A stretch of 64,000 bases of DNA from Bacteroidetes bacterium UBA5697. Its GTDB lineage: Bacteria > Bacteroidota > Bacteroidia > B-17B0 > Aurantibacillaceae. The stretch spans positions 1-64,000 of the forward strand of contig DIHL01000019.1 in assembly GCA_002420145.1 (NCBI GenBank), written 5' to 3'. The translations under genes were made by a program, and so were the position numbers. Under the pieces are notes generated by a model, which was given only the letters and a program-made list of their open reading frames with translations, was not told the origin of the DNA and did not search any database. This document shows, one piece after another, positions 42,055 through 51,051 of this stretch (position 1 is its first letter; every line of letters begins with the position of its first letter).

Positions 42055-43899
42055 ATGCAAAAGTCACTTTTTTTTATTTCAACTTTATTTACCCTTAATC
42101 AGGCTTTTGCTGATGGAGATTATCATTATTCTGTTGATTTAACCGCTGTTAAAAACGATAAATTAACTATTAAATTAACCCCACCAGATATTACGGAAAA
42201 CGAAACTGTCTTTATGTTTCCTGCCATGGTTCCTGGAACATACGATGTTTACGATTTCGGGAGATTTGTATCTAACTTTAAAGTAGAAGGTAAAGATGGG
42301 AAAACCATTAAAGTAGAAGTATTAGATAAAAACTCTTACAAATTATCTCCTGCTAATGCGATTAAAGAAATTAGCTATGATGTAGAAGATACATGGGACA
42401 CGGATATTAAAGAAAAGGTTGTTTTTGAACCAGGAGGAACAAATATTGAAGAAGGAAAAAATTTCTGCTTAAACACTCATGGCTTTTTCGGATACTTTAA
42501 AAATAAAATAGAAGCAAATTTTATTATAGAATTTACAAAACCTAAAGGTTTTTATGCTTCAACCAGTATGACTGATTTAAAAAGCGGAGAAACAAAAGAT
42601 GTATTATCTGTTTTCAATTACCATGCGTTGGTAGATTCTCCTATTATGTACACACAACCAGATACAGCAACTATTCAGGTTGGAAAAGCTCAGGTTTTAA
42701 TTTCGGTATACTCTCCCAATAAAATATTGACGTCAGATTTTATTGCACGAAACTTAAAAGAATTATTATTTGCACAAGCCGAATATTTAGGTGGCGAATT
42801 ACCAATTGATAAATACGCTTTCCTTTTTTATTTTTCTGACAAGCCTTCTTTAAGTGGAGCTGCCGGTGCCTTAGAGCACTCCTACTCTTCTTTTTATTAC
42901 CTACCCGAAGCAGATACTTCAGTTATTGCTCAAGAAGTAAGAGATGTTGCAGCGCATGAGTTTTTTCATATTGTAACTCCTTTAAGTATTCACTCAAAAG
43001 AAATTGGAGACTTTGATTTTAATAATCCTCAAATGAGTAAACACTTATGGTTATATGAAGGCTTAACAGAATATGCGGCACATCACATGCAAGTTAAAAC
43101 TGGCTTAATAGAGTTTGATGATTTTTTTGATTTAATGGTTGGTAAAATGCAAAATGCTCGTCAAAACTATAATGATACAGTACCTTTTACGGTAATGAGT
43201 AAATATGCTTTAGATAAATACAAAAAAGAATATAATAACGTTTATGAAAAAGGCGCATTAATTGGAATGTGCATGGATATTATGTTGCGCTATTATAGCA
43301 ATGGTAATTATGGCACACAAGAATTAATGAAAGACTTATCAAAGCAATATGGTAAAAACAAATCATTTAATGATGATGACTTATTTAATGATATTGAAAA
43401 ATTAACGTTTAAAGAAATTCGTACATTTTTAGATAATCATGTGGCTGGTCCTAAACCATTGCCATACAAAGAAATATTTGAAATGGTAGGATTAACCTAC
43501 CAAGAAAAACGTGTAGAAGAAAGAATTACTTTAGGTGGTATTTCTGTTGGTTATAATCCTACAACTAATCACCTGGTTGTTGTGAATACTGACAAATTAG
43601 ATGCATTTGGTAAGAAATTAAAATTCAAAGAAGAGGACGAAATCATCACCTTTAATAATCGAAAATTATCTTTAGATAATATGAAAGATGTGTTAGGTGG
43701 CTTTATGGAAAAAGCAAAACCTGGAGATAAACTTATTATCGAAGTTTTAAGAAAAGATAAAAAAGGAAACGAAACAATTAAAGAACTAAAAGCAAAAGTA
43801 AAACCAGTTAAAGTAACTGAAACTGATGTGATTGAGGTAAACGAAAAAGCTACTCAACAACAATTAATGGCCAGAAAAACATGGTTAGGAATAAACTAA
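42055..43899 (+). CDS. M61 family glycyl aminopeptidase, PDZ-containing
   Basis: 614 residues. Signal peptide (MQKSLFFISTLFTLNQAFA). N-terminal beta domain, catalytic HEFFH at 301-305 and downstream WLYEGLTEYAAHH with the third zinc ligand Glu, then a PDZ domain (about 500-590, KFKEEDEIITFNNRKLSLDNMK). Family M61 aminopeptidase with a preference for Gly/Ala N-termini in characterised members. Exported, possibly periplasmic. In a row with the upstream CPBP protease and the LytS kinase that follows. Confidence 0.9.
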   Translation: MQKSLFFISTLFTLNQAFADGDYHYSVDLTAVKNDKLTIKLTPPDITENETVFMFPAMVPGTYDVYDFGRFVSNFKVEGKDGKTIKVEVLDKNSYKLSPANAIKEISYDVEDTWDTDIKEKVVFEPGGTNIEEGKNFCLNTHGFFGYFKNKIEANFIIEFTKPKGFYASTSMTDLKSGETKDVLSVFNYHALVDSPIMYTQPDTATIQVGKAQVLISVYSPNKILTSDFIARNLKELLFAQAEYLGGELPIDKYAFLFYFSDKPSLSGAAGALEHSYSSFYYLPEADTSVIAQEVRDVAAHEFFHIVTPLSIHSKEIGDFDFNNPQMSKHLWLYEGLTEYAAHHMQVKTGLIEFDDFFDLMVGKMQNARQNYNDTVPFTVMSKYALDKYKKEYNNVYEKGALIGMCMDIMLRYYSNGNYGTQELMKDLSKQYGKNKSFNDDDLFNDIEKLTFKEIRTFLDNHVAGPKPLPYKEIFEMVGLTYQEKRVEERITLGGISVGYNPTTNHLVVVNTDKLDAFGKKLKFKEEDEIITFNNRKLSLDNMKDVLGGFMEKAKPGDKLIIEVLRKDKKGNETIKELKAKVKPVKVTETDVIEVNEKATQQQLMARKTWLGIN

Positions 43900-43900
43900 A

Positions 43901-44929
43901 ATGAGTAAAAAAAACAACATATACTGGACGTGTCAATTTGTTGGCTGGACTTTGTATGCAGCTATTAATTTATTTTTCTTTAAACTAAGCTATAATACCA
44001 ATTTCAAAGACATTCTTTTGTTTTTAATTTGGCTGCCTTTAGGTATCACCATTACTCATGCTTACAGATTTATTGTTTTAAAATATAACATACTAAAGGT
44101 TAATTTATTTTTTCAGATTCCAATTATCATAGCGTCTTCATTAATGATGTCGATACTATTCTTTATTATCAATATTGGCATCGTTAATCTATTTAGCCAC
44201 ACATCCGAACAAATAGATTTATTAGCAGCTACTTCAAAAATATTAAGCCTAGTTTTAATTTTTATAATATGGTCGGTTATTTATTTTGGATTTCACTTTT
44301 TTGATAACTACAAAAAAACAGAAATCCAAAACCTTAGACTAGAAGCCAATACCAAAGAGGTAGAATTAAATAAATTAAAATCTCAATTAAATCCTCATTT
44401 CATGTTTAATAGCATGAATAGTATCAGAGCATTAGTTGATGAAGATCCAAAGAAGGCAAAAGTAGCTATTACTCAATTATCAAATATTTTGAGAAATACT
44501 TTAATGATGCATAAAAACAAATTTATTACCCTTGAAGAAGAATTAGTTTTAGTGAAAGATTATTTGGAGTTAGAACATATTCGTTTTGAAGAAAGGCTAA
44601 ATTATAATTTCGACATTGATCCAAACACATTAACATTAAATGTTCCGCCAATGATGGTTCAAACCTTAGTGGAAAATGGAATTAAACATGGCATTAGTAA
44701 ATATCCTGAAGGAGGAAGTATTTCAATCATCACTTTAAAATCTGAAAATGGTTTTGAAATCGAAATCATTAACACTGGACAAATAAACATTCATGCAATA
44801 TCAGATTCTGGTGTAGGTGTTGAAAACACAACCAATCGATTAGAATTATTATTCGGTAAAAAAGCGAGTTTTTCTCTTAAAAATTTAGATGACAAAAATG
44901 TCATTAGTAAAATAATCATTAACAATTAA
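43901..44929 (+). CDS. LytS-type sensor histidine kinase
   Basis: 342 residues. Four membrane helices in the first 145 residues (WTLYAAINLFFF, IIIASSLMMSILFFI, LSLVLIFIIWSVIYFGFHFF...), then the LytS-type His_kinase domain: LNPHFMFNSMNSIRAL with phospho-accepting His166 and PPMMVQTLVENGIKHG as the N box. The G-box is shortened. Signals to the LytTR regulator 13 nt downstream; signal unknown. Confidence 0.9.
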   Translation: MSKKNNIYWTCQFVGWTLYAAINLFFFKLSYNTNFKDILLFLIWLPLGITITHAYRFIVLKYNILKVNLFFQIPIIIASSLMMSILFFIINIGIVNLFSHTSEQIDLLAATSKILSLVLIFIIWSVIYFGFHFFDNYKKTEIQNLRLEANTKEVELNKLKSQLNPHFMFNSMNSIRALVDEDPKKAKVAITQLSNILRNTLMMHKNKFITLEEELVLVKDYLELEHIRFEERLNYNFDIDPNTLTLNVPPMMVQTLVENGIKHGISKYPEGGSISIITLKSENGFEIEIINTGQINIHAISDSGVGVENTTNRLELLFGKKASFSLKNLDDKNVISKIIINN

Positions 44930-44941
44930 ATCTATTTTCAA

Positions 44942-45655
44942 ATGAAAGCTATTATCATTGACGACGAGCGCTTAGCAAGACAAGAACTAAAAAATTTATT
45001 AGCAGCGCATAAAGAAATTGAAGTAATTGCAGAATGTAATAATGCTCAATCTGCAAAAGAAAAAATAGCAGAATTAAATCCTGATGTTATTTTCTTGGAT
45101 ATACAAATGCCTGGTAAAACAGGATTAGAGTTAATTGAAGAAGTATCTGCCCTGCCAGATGTTGTTTTTGTAACAGCTTATGACGAATATGCTATTAAAG
45201 CATTTGAAGTAAATGCTTACGATTATTTATTAAAACCAGTTTCGCCAGAACGCTTAGCCGAAACTATTAAAAAATTAACCTTAAAAGAATCTTCAGAAAA
45301 AAAGGAAAATACAACTCCATTAAAAGAAAACGACCAAGTGTTTATTAAAGATGGAGAAAAAACATGGTTTGTTCGTTTAAGTAATATTCGTTTGTTTGAA
45401 AGTGAAGGAAACTATGTACGTGTGTATTTCGATAATTTCCGCCCTTTAATTTTAAGAAGTTTAAATAGTTTAGAAGAACGTTTGGATGAAAAAACATTTT
45501 TTAGAGCTAGCCGAAAACATATAGTAAATCTAAGCTGGGTAGAGAGTATTGAAACTTGGTTCAATGGAGGATTAATGGTGAAATTAAAAGGAGGACAAGA
45601 AATAGAAATATCTCGTCGTCAGGCTGTTAAATTAAAGGATATGATGAGTTTATAA
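44942..45655 (+). CDS. LytTR family response regulator
   Basis: 237 residues. Receiver domain with IIDDERLARQEL and acceptor Asp53 (VIFLDIQMPG), Lys in YLLKPVSPERLAE, and a C-terminal LytTR DNA-binding domain (residues 137-237, LSNIRLFESEGNYVRVYF...). Pair with the kinase directly upstream. Targets cannot be inferred, but the genes that follow are candidates. Confidence 0.92.
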   Translation: MKAIIIDDERLARQELKNLLAAHKEIEVIAECNNAQSAKEKIAELNPDVIFLDIQMPGKTGLELIEEVSALPDVVFVTAYDEYAIKAFEVNAYDYLLKPVSPERLAETIKKLTLKESSEKKENTTPLKENDQVFIKDGEKTWFVRLSNIRLFESEGNYVRVYFDNFRPLILRSLNSLEERLDEKTFFRASRKHIVNLSWVESIETWFNGGLMVKLKGGQEIEISRRQAVKLKDMMSL

Positions 45656-45667
45656 GCCTCAAAATAG

Positions 45668-45675
45668 TAAATTTG
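45668..45675 (+). promoter_or_regulatory. -7 box upstream of the 185-residue protein
   Basis: TAAATTTG ends 4 nt before the ATG at 45680, the same spacing as for tilS and the CCP gene. No clear -33. Confidence 0.5.
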
Positions 45676-45679
45676 CAAA

Positions 45680-46237
45680 ATGAGACATAACGAAGATCAC
45701 AACATAGATGATTTAGACGATTTATTACCAGAAGATTTAAAAGGTGATATCGTTCCTGAAATAAATCCCGAAAAATTATTTGACGAAAACGAATATTCAA
45801 CTATCATTATTGGCAACGAAGGCATGTCGAAAAAAGACACCAATCATGCGGATGCCGTAACTGTTTTAGTAAGTAGTAAATCAACGCGTGAGGAAAAAGA
45901 TGAAGCTCTTAAACATTTAAAAGAAAATAATGCTCAAGCATTTATATTAAGTGCCATTACCAAAACTAAAAACTCAGCTCATAAAGCCTTAATTATTGCT
46001 TCCTGTTGGGAAACAGGACTAGATTTCAGTAAGGATTATGCCTTTTTCATCAATTTAATTTGTGATAAAGATTTCCTTGTATCTTTTGAAGCGTTTACCG
46101 TTATACAAGAAATGGAAGCAGAAATTGATGAGACTACTTTAAAACAATCTTTAGATACATTAAAGAAAGTAAAAGAGCCTAGTATTTCAGTTACTGATGC
46201 CATTCATCTTATTGAACAAAAACTAAACGCTAACTAA
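45680..46237 (+). CDS. conserved hypothetical protein, acidic N-terminus
   Basis: 185 residues, no signal peptide. Acidic start (DHNIDDLDDLLPEDLKGD), then an alpha-helical second half (STREEKDEALKHLKEN, AHKALIIASCWETGLDFSKD, FEAFTVIQEMEAEI) that could be a short HEAT/ARM-like stack. Not recognised as a named family. Co-directional with the next gene, stop and start adjacent (46237/46238). Confidence 0.6.
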   Translation: MRHNEDHNIDDLDDLLPEDLKGDIVPEINPEKLFDENEYSTIIIGNEGMSKKDTNHADAVTVLVSSKSTREEKDEALKHLKENNAQAFILSAITKTKNSAHKALIIASCWETGLDFSKDYAFFINLICDKDFLVSFEAFTVIQEMEAEIDETTLKQSLDTLKKVKEPSISVTDAIHLIEQKLNAN

Positions 46238-46666
46238 TTGAAAAAAACATTACTAAACGGATTATTCTTCTCTTTCTTTTTAACTTCTTATTCTGCTTTT
46301 TGTCAAGAAAAAGGAGAAGTACACAAGATTAAAATTGAAAAAGAAAAACTTTTTGTAAAAGCTGCTTTCGATGATACTGAGTTCAAAGTCATTGCTTTTG
46401 ATAAGTATGGTAATCCTCATGAAAATGCCATAAAAAGCTTTACCATATTTTATAAAGAAAATAATACGGCTTATCAAGCTCCTGTTGAAGGAAATACATT
46501 TCCAAAAAAGACAATTGATTTTTTAACCAAAAAGAAAAAATTAGCAACTAAAATCTGCTTAACAAATTTAAAAGTTCAAGATAAAGACGGACATGAAGAA
46601 GATTTACCTGATTTATGTGATATCGTAATCTTCCCTGATTGTAAGAAAGTAAACAAGACTAAATAA
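46238..46666 (+). CDS. secreted protein of unknown function
   Basis: 142 residues. Signal peptide (MKKTLLNGLFFSFFLTSYSAFCQ), followed by a beta-rich Lys-rich domain (IKIEKEKLFVKAAFDDTEFKVIAFDKYGNP) that resembles short secreted Bacteroidota proteins. TTG start directly after the previous stop. Ends at the terminator at 46665. Confidence 0.55.
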   Translation: MKKTLLNGLFFSFFLTSYSAFCQEKGEVHKIKIEKEKLFVKAAFDDTEFKVIAFDKYGNPHENAIKSFTIFYKENNTAYQAPVEGNTFPKKTIDFLTKKKKLATKICLTNLKVQDKDGHEEDLPDLCDIVIFPDCKKVNKTK

Positions 46667-46697
46667 AAAAGGGTTCGCGAATTGCGAACCCTTTTTT
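46665..46697. terminator. bidirectional intrinsic terminator
   Basis: AAAAAAGGGTTCGC / GCGAACCCTTTTTT with a GAATT loop; serves the plus-strand gene and the convergent MORN-repeat gene. Confidence 0.9.
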
Positions 46698-46699
46698 AT

Positions 46700-47434
46700 T
46701 TATAATTTCTCACCCATTTGATAATTTTCTGTTTTAGTAACATTTCCTTTTTCATCATAATAGGTCCAAGTCCCATCTTTTTGATAATCACCAAGGTCTT
46801 TTCTAAAAATCATTGAGCCTTCTTCTTTTAAACGACCATTTTCATAAAACTCTTTCTTAATATATTTTTTAGTTTTTTTATCAACCAGTTCAAATAACGA
46901 TGCTGGCAAGCCATTTTCGTAATAAGAATTACGCTTATATAAAAACTCTATATTTTTATCGTTCTCTTCTACATATTCAGGAGAACCATTTCTAAAAAAA
47001 TCATATTGATTTTGAGGGCTTCCTTCGTAATAGTTAATGGATGATTTTACTTTACCGTCATCATAAAAAATCTCCAATTTGGCATGCTTTAAATCTGTAC
47101 TAGAAAAACTACGTTCTACTTGTCCATTCTCATAATAGTTTTTAAACACCTTTATAAATCCATCCGCATAAAAACCTTTGTGTAATAATTTTCCACTCAC
47201 ATAAAAATCTTCCTGCCAACCTTGTGCATTATAACCATCTTTCGTGTAACGTAAAGAATCCCCTCCCATCATTGGTACCAAGTTATTATATCTTATAATC
47301 CCATAATCAGGATCAATAATTTCGGCAGGAGTGTAGCGCTTTAACTGAGGTACTTGGCTAGAAAAAGATTGAGAATAACCAATAAAAGAAATCGCGGAAC
47401 AAAAAATAAAATATGTTAGTTTGTGAAAATTCAT
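46700..47434 (-). CDS. MORN/YwqK-repeat secreted protein
   Basis: 244 residues. Signal peptide (MNFHKLTYFIFCSAISFIGYSQ). Several repeats of the pattern Y-x-x-G-x-x-x-x-x-x-x-Y (e.g. YYENGQVERSFSS, FYENGRLKEEGSM, YYDEKGNVTKTENY) typical of YwqK/MORN proteins, common in secreted antitoxin-like and structural proteins. Role unknown. Confidence 0.78.
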   Translation of the reverse strand: MNFHKLTYFIFCSAISFIGYSQSFSSQVPQLKRYTPAEIIDPDYGIIRYNNLVPMMGGDSLRYTKDGYNAQGWQEDFYVSGKLLHKGFYADGFIKVFKNYYENGQVERSFSSTDLKHAKLEIFYDDGKVKSSINYYEGSPQNQYDFFRNGSPEYVEENDKNIEFLYKRNSYYENGLPASLFELVDKKTKKYIKKEFYENGRLKEEGSMIFRKDLGDYQKDGTWTYYDEKGNVTKTENYQMGEKL

Positions 47435-47499
47435 GATTAATCTAAAAGCAATTTGTATGCAAAATAATAAAATTTAGTTGAAAATAAACGTTAAATCTA

Positions 47500-48450
47500 C
47501 TAATGTTTTCCAGAAGATGCTAAATAACGCTCAGCATCCAATGCTCCCATACAACCACTACCCGCTGCTGTTACTGCTTGACGGTATGTTTTATCAGCAC
47601 AATCTCCTACTGCAAAAACACCTTCAATATTTGTTTTAGTAGATCCAGCAACCACATCAATATAGCCTAATTCATCCATATTGATTTGTCCTTTAAAGAT
47701 ATCTGTGTTAGGTTTATGACCAATAGCCACAAAAAAACCTGTTACATTTAAAGTACGCAGTTCATTAGTAATATTGTTTTTAACAACAACTCCTTCAACC
47801 ATTTCTTTTCCTAAAATATCGTGAGTTTCGCTATTGTAAACCATTTCAATATTCTCTGTATTAGTAACACGGTGCTGCATAGCTTTGCTGGCACGCATTT
47901 CGCCTTTACGAACAATCATGTAAACTTTTTTACACAATTTAGATAAATAAGTAGCTTCTTCAGCAGCAGTATCCCCTGCTCCAACAATGGCTACCTCTTG
48001 TCCTTTATAAAAGAAACCGTCACATACAGCACAAGCTGAAACTCCACCTGCATTCATACGTAAGCGAGTCTCGTTTTCTAAACCTAACCATTTAGCAGAT
48101 GCACCAGTAGAAATAATTACTGTATCTGCCGTAATTTCAGTTGTTTCATCAATCCAAATTCTTTTAGGATTTGTTGTTAAATTCGCTTTAGTAGCTAATC
48201 CAAAACGTACTTGGGTTCCAAAACGCTCAGCTTGAGCTTTTAAATCTTCCATTAATTCAGGGCCAGTCACTCCTTTTGGGTAACCTGGAAAATTATCTAC
48301 CTCAGTAGTTTCAGTTAATTGCCCGCCAGGGGTTAATCCTGTGTATAAAACTGGTTTTAAATCAGCACGAGAGGCGTATATAGCCGCAGTATATCCTGCA
48401 GGTCCAGAGCCTATAATAAGGCATTTGATATGTTCGGTAGTAGTAGACAT
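47500..48450 (-). CDS. trxB: thioredoxin-disulfide reductase
   Basis: 316 residues. FAD site LIIGSGPAGYTAAIYASRA, redox-active pair Cys140/Cys143 in ACAVCDGFFY, and NADPH site GAGDTAAEEATYL plus GVFAVGDCADKTYRQAVTAAG near the C-terminus. Reduces thioredoxin. Isolated minus-strand gene with ATG at 48450. Confidence 0.95.
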   Translation of the reverse strand: MSTTTEHIKCLIIGSGPAGYTAAIYASRADLKPVLYTGLTPGGQLTETTEVDNFPGYPKGVTGPELMEDLKAQAERFGTQVRFGLATKANLTTNPKRIWIDETTEITADTVIISTGASAKWLGLENETRLRMNAGGVSACAVCDGFFYKGQEVAIVGAGDTAAEEATYLSKLCKKVYMIVRKGEMRASKAMQHRVTNTENIEMVYNSETHDILGKEMVEGVVVKNNITNELRTLNVTGFFVAIGHKPNTDIFKGQINMDELGYIDVVAGSTKTNIEGVFAVGDCADKTYRQAVTAAGSGCMGALDAERYLASSGKH

Positions 48451-48550
48451 AGTTTTTGTTTTTTTTGAGAGTACGAATTTACTATTATAAAAGATTAAAT
48501 GTTTTGAAAGTTAAAAAGTTTTGAAAGTTTGATTTTGAGAAATTGGAATG

Positions 48551-48943
48551 CTAAAAAGCATGGTTAAATCGGTATTTGTTTTTAATAAAAAACCAAAATC
48601 CCAATAAGCATCCAAAACTATTTGCAATAAAATCAAGCCAATCACCACTTCGATTGCTAAATACTGTGGCCTGCATAATTTCTAATAGTCCGCCGTAAGC
48701 TACACACAACAATATGATAAAAATCATAGAAAAATTAGAAAAATTATTAGAATTATAAAGATATACAAGCCATAAACCAACCAGTATAAAAAAGATACTA
48801 GCATGTACAAACTTATCAAAACTCAACAACTCCAACCAGTTTGTAGTTGGAATGTATTGCCCTGGGGTACAACACAATACAAAAATAATGAGCGTCCATA
48901 AAATGGCTACTAAAAGACTATATTTTAAAAGTAATTTTATCAT
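48551..48943 (-). CDS. VanZ-like integral membrane protein
   Basis: 130 residues with four hydrophobic helices and the VanZ-family motif DKFVHASIFFILVGLW and YGGLLEIMQ...RSGDWLDFIANSFGCLLG. Unknown function; the family includes the teicoplanin-resistance protein VanZ. Located between trxB and gcvH. Confidence 0.82.
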   Translation of the reverse strand: MIKLLLKYSLLVAILWTLIIFVLCCTPGQYIPTTNWLELLSFDKFVHASIFFILVGLWLVYLYNSNNFSNFSMIFIILLCVAYGGLLEIMQATVFSNRSGDWLDFIANSFGCLLGFWFFIKNKYRFNHAF

Positions 48944-48950
48944 AAAAACA

Positions 48951-48980
48951 AAAAAACCTCCTGATAAGCAGAAGGTTTTA
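48951..48980 (-). terminator. intrinsic terminator of gcvH
   Basis: Minus strand AACCTTCTG...CAGGAGGTTTTTTT hairpin with a T-tract. Lies 22 nt downstream of the gcvH stop. Confidence 0.75.
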
Positions 48981-49001
48981 GTACAATATTTATATTAAAT
49001 A

Positions 49002-49382
49002 CTATGCTCCGATTAATGCTTTATAAGCATCAGCAGATAATAAATCAGCTAATTCAGCTTCATTATCAATAGTAGCTTTAATCATCCAACCTTTTCCGTA
49101 AGCATCGTTATTTACTGATTCTGGAGCACTATCAATATCTTTATTCATTTCTAATACTTTACCAGTAATTGGCATAAATAAATCAGAAACCGTTTTAACT
49201 GCCTCAACTGTTCCAAAAATCTCTTCTCTTGCAACCGTTTCGCCAATAGTAGTAATATCTACATAAACGATATCGCCTAATTCTTTTTGAGCAAAATCAG
49301 TAATACCAATTGTTGCTACATTACCTTCAACACGAATCCATTCGTGGTCTTTTGTGTACTTTAATTCTGATGGGAAATTCAT
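49002..49382 (-). CDS. gcvH: glycine cleavage system protein H
   Basis: 126 residues. Lipoyl domain with attachment Lys63 (GTVEAVKTVSDLFMP) and typical KYTKDHEWIRVEGNVATIGIT start. Shuttles the aminomethyl group between GcvP and GcvT. gcvT and gcvP are not in the window. The 280-nt upstream region has a structured leader (see 49395-49482). Confidence 0.94.
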   Translation of the reverse strand: MNFPSELKYTKDHEWIRVEGNVATIGITDFAQKELGDIVYVDITTIGETVAREEIFGTVEAVKTVSDLFMPITGKVLEMNKDIDSAPESVNNDAYGKGWMIKATIDNEAELADLLSADAYKALIGA

Positions 49383-49394
49383 ATGTTTTAAATT

Positions 49395-49482
49395 ATTGTT
49401 TTTTAGTTGTCATATGGTATACCCTGTTTAATTTGTTTGTGTTTTTGTAAACACGGGTATTTCATATAATTGTTTTTTAGTT
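49395..49482 (-). promoter_or_regulatory. structured leader region upstream of gcvH
   Basis: Direct 14-nt repeats ATTGTTTTTTAGTT at 49395-49408 and 49469-49482 (plus-strand coordinates) flank an imperfect inverted repeat ATACCC...GGGTAT (49419-49424, 49455-49460). Could be a regulatory RNA or operator; does not resemble a glycine riboswitch. Confidence 0.4.
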
Positions 49483-49498
49483 TTAGTGCAAGTTTTGA

Positions 49499-49506
49499 CA
49501 AATATA
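49499..49506 (-). promoter_or_regulatory. possible -7 box of gcvH
   Basis: Minus strand TATATTTG, exact TAnnTTTG, 116 nt before the gcvH ATG; would give a leader that contains the structured region. Confidence 0.35.
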
Positions 49507-49664
49507 TAGGTTTATATTAATTTTTTAAAGAAATAAGTTATCAAATTAATACCAAAAAAAGGTTTAAAACTCTATTTGTATTTATGCCTTACCATTTTTA
49601 GATTTACATCGCTTAAATAAAGGTTAATTCTTTGATTTGGCGCCCTAATTTAAATCTAATAAAA

Positions 49665-50576
49665 ATGAAAAATATTACAGTTATAGGAAGCGGTACAATG
49701 GGAAATGGTATTGCTCATGTATTTGCTCAATTTGGTTACTCTGTAAACTTAGTAGACATTAGCGAACCAGCTTTACAAAAAGCCTTAGCTACGATTGCTA
49801 AAAACATTGATAGACAAGTAGCAAAAGGCACTGTTACTGAAGCTGATAAAACAGCTACCTTAGCTAATATCAAAACCTTTACAAAATTAGAAGAAGGTGC
49901 AAAAAACGCAGATTTAGTAGTTGAAGCCGCTAGCGAAAATGTAAATGTAAAACTAGCTATCTTTAAACAATTGGATGAAATTTGCCCTCCTCACACTATT
50001 TTAGCAAGTAACACATCTTCTATTTCTATCACTCAAATTGCAGCCGTTACTAAGCGTGCAGATAAAGTTATTGGAATGCATTTTATGAATCCAGTTCCAG
50101 TGATGAAGCTAATTGAAGTGATTCGCGGTTACTCTACAAGTAATGAAGTTTGTCATTTAATTATGGAAACTTCTAAAAAATTAAATAAAATCCCAACTGA
50201 AGTAAATGATTATCCTGGATTTGTGGCTAACAAAATTTTAATGCCAATGATTAACGAAGCAATCATTACTTTATACGAAGGCGTTGCAGGTGTTGAAGAA
50301 ATTGATACGGTCATGAAATTAGGAATGGCTCATCCAATGGGGCCTTTACAATTAGCTGATTTTATTGGACTAGATGTTTGCTTAAATATTTTACGCGTAT
50401 TACAAGATGGTTTTGGAAATCCAAAATACGCTCCATGTCCTTTATTGGTAAATATGGTTACGGCTGGACATTTAGGAGTGAAAAGTGGAAAAGGATTTTA
50501 TGATTACTCTGCAGGTACAAAAGATTTAGTATTAGCAGAACGTTTTAAGAAAACATCAACAACTGTTTTAGCATAA
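49665..50576 (+). CDS. hbd: 3-hydroxybutyryl-CoA dehydrogenase
   Basis: 303 residues. NAD motif VIGSGTMGNGIAHVFAQFG (residues 5-23), catalytic segment GMHFMNPVPVMKLIEVIRG and the C-terminal domain AHPMGPLQLADFIGLDVCL. Acts on (S)-3-hydroxybutyryl-CoA in butyrate/fatty acid metabolism. ATG at 49665 chosen because the conserved KNITVIGSG begins there; an upstream TTG is possible. Three small genes and gapA follow on the same strand. Confidence 0.93.
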   Translation: MKNITVIGSGTMGNGIAHVFAQFGYSVNLVDISEPALQKALATIAKNIDRQVAKGTVTEADKTATLANIKTFTKLEEGAKNADLVVEAASENVNVKLAIFKQLDEICPPHTILASNTSSISITQIAAVTKRADKVIGMHFMNPVPVMKLIEVIRGYSTSNEVCHLIMETSKKLNKIPTEVNDYPGFVANKILMPMINEAIITLYEGVAGVEEIDTVMKLGMAHPMGPLQLADFIGLDVCLNILRVLQDGFGNPKYAPCPLLVNMVTAGHLGVKSGKGFYDYSAGTKDLVLAERFKKTSTTVLA

Positions 50577-50579
50577 TAT

Positions 50580-51041
50580 ATGCCTGATAGCTCTATATTT
50601 CAAATTGAATTTCCACCAATAAAAAGTGCTGGAGTGTATTATTTTAATACATCTTCTGGTTTGCGCTACGAAGTTCGCTTTGGACGTAGACAAGATAATA
50701 TACTACACTCTACTATTGTATTTGGAGTTATTAATGAAGAGTTTGAAGGCGAAGAATATGTAACAACAAATCGTGGAGAAGTTTACAGAGTCATGAATAC
50801 CATTGTGAAAATCGTAAAAGATTTCATGGAGCAACATTCAAAAGTAAATATCTATGAATTTCATGCCATTGATAGAGATGATGAAGAAGAGCATCAGGCC
50901 AACGAAACTGATGTAAAGAAAAATAAAATAAAAGGAAACGCTCGATTGAAATTATATAAACGTTATCTACCAAAAATTTTTGAAGATGGTTGGAACTTTA
51001 ATTTTGATGGAAATAATGCAATAGTAACAAAGATTAACTAA
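50580..51041 (+). CDS. conserved hypothetical protein
   Basis: 153 residues, no signal peptide. Two beta-rich segments (SGVYYFNTSSGLRYEVRFGRRQ... and IVFGVINEEFEG) and a helix IVKIVKDFMEQHSKV; acidic loop DRDDEEEHQANETDV. Family not recognised. ATG 3 nt after hbd, so probably co-translated with it. Confidence 0.6.
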   Translation: MPDSSIFQIEFPPIKSAGVYYFNTSSGLRYEVRFGRRQDNILHSTIVFGVINEEFEGEEYVTTNRGEVYRVMNTIVKIVKDFMEQHSKVNIYEFHAIDRDDEEEHQANETDVKKNKIKGNARLKLYKRYLPKIFEDGWNFNFDGNNAIVTKIN

Positions 51042-51051
51042 GAAATTAAAC

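Noticed and set aside
49395..49482. Glycine riboswitch upstream of gcvH
   Set aside because: None of the conserved glycine aptamer sequence blocks are seen; only direct and inverted repeats.
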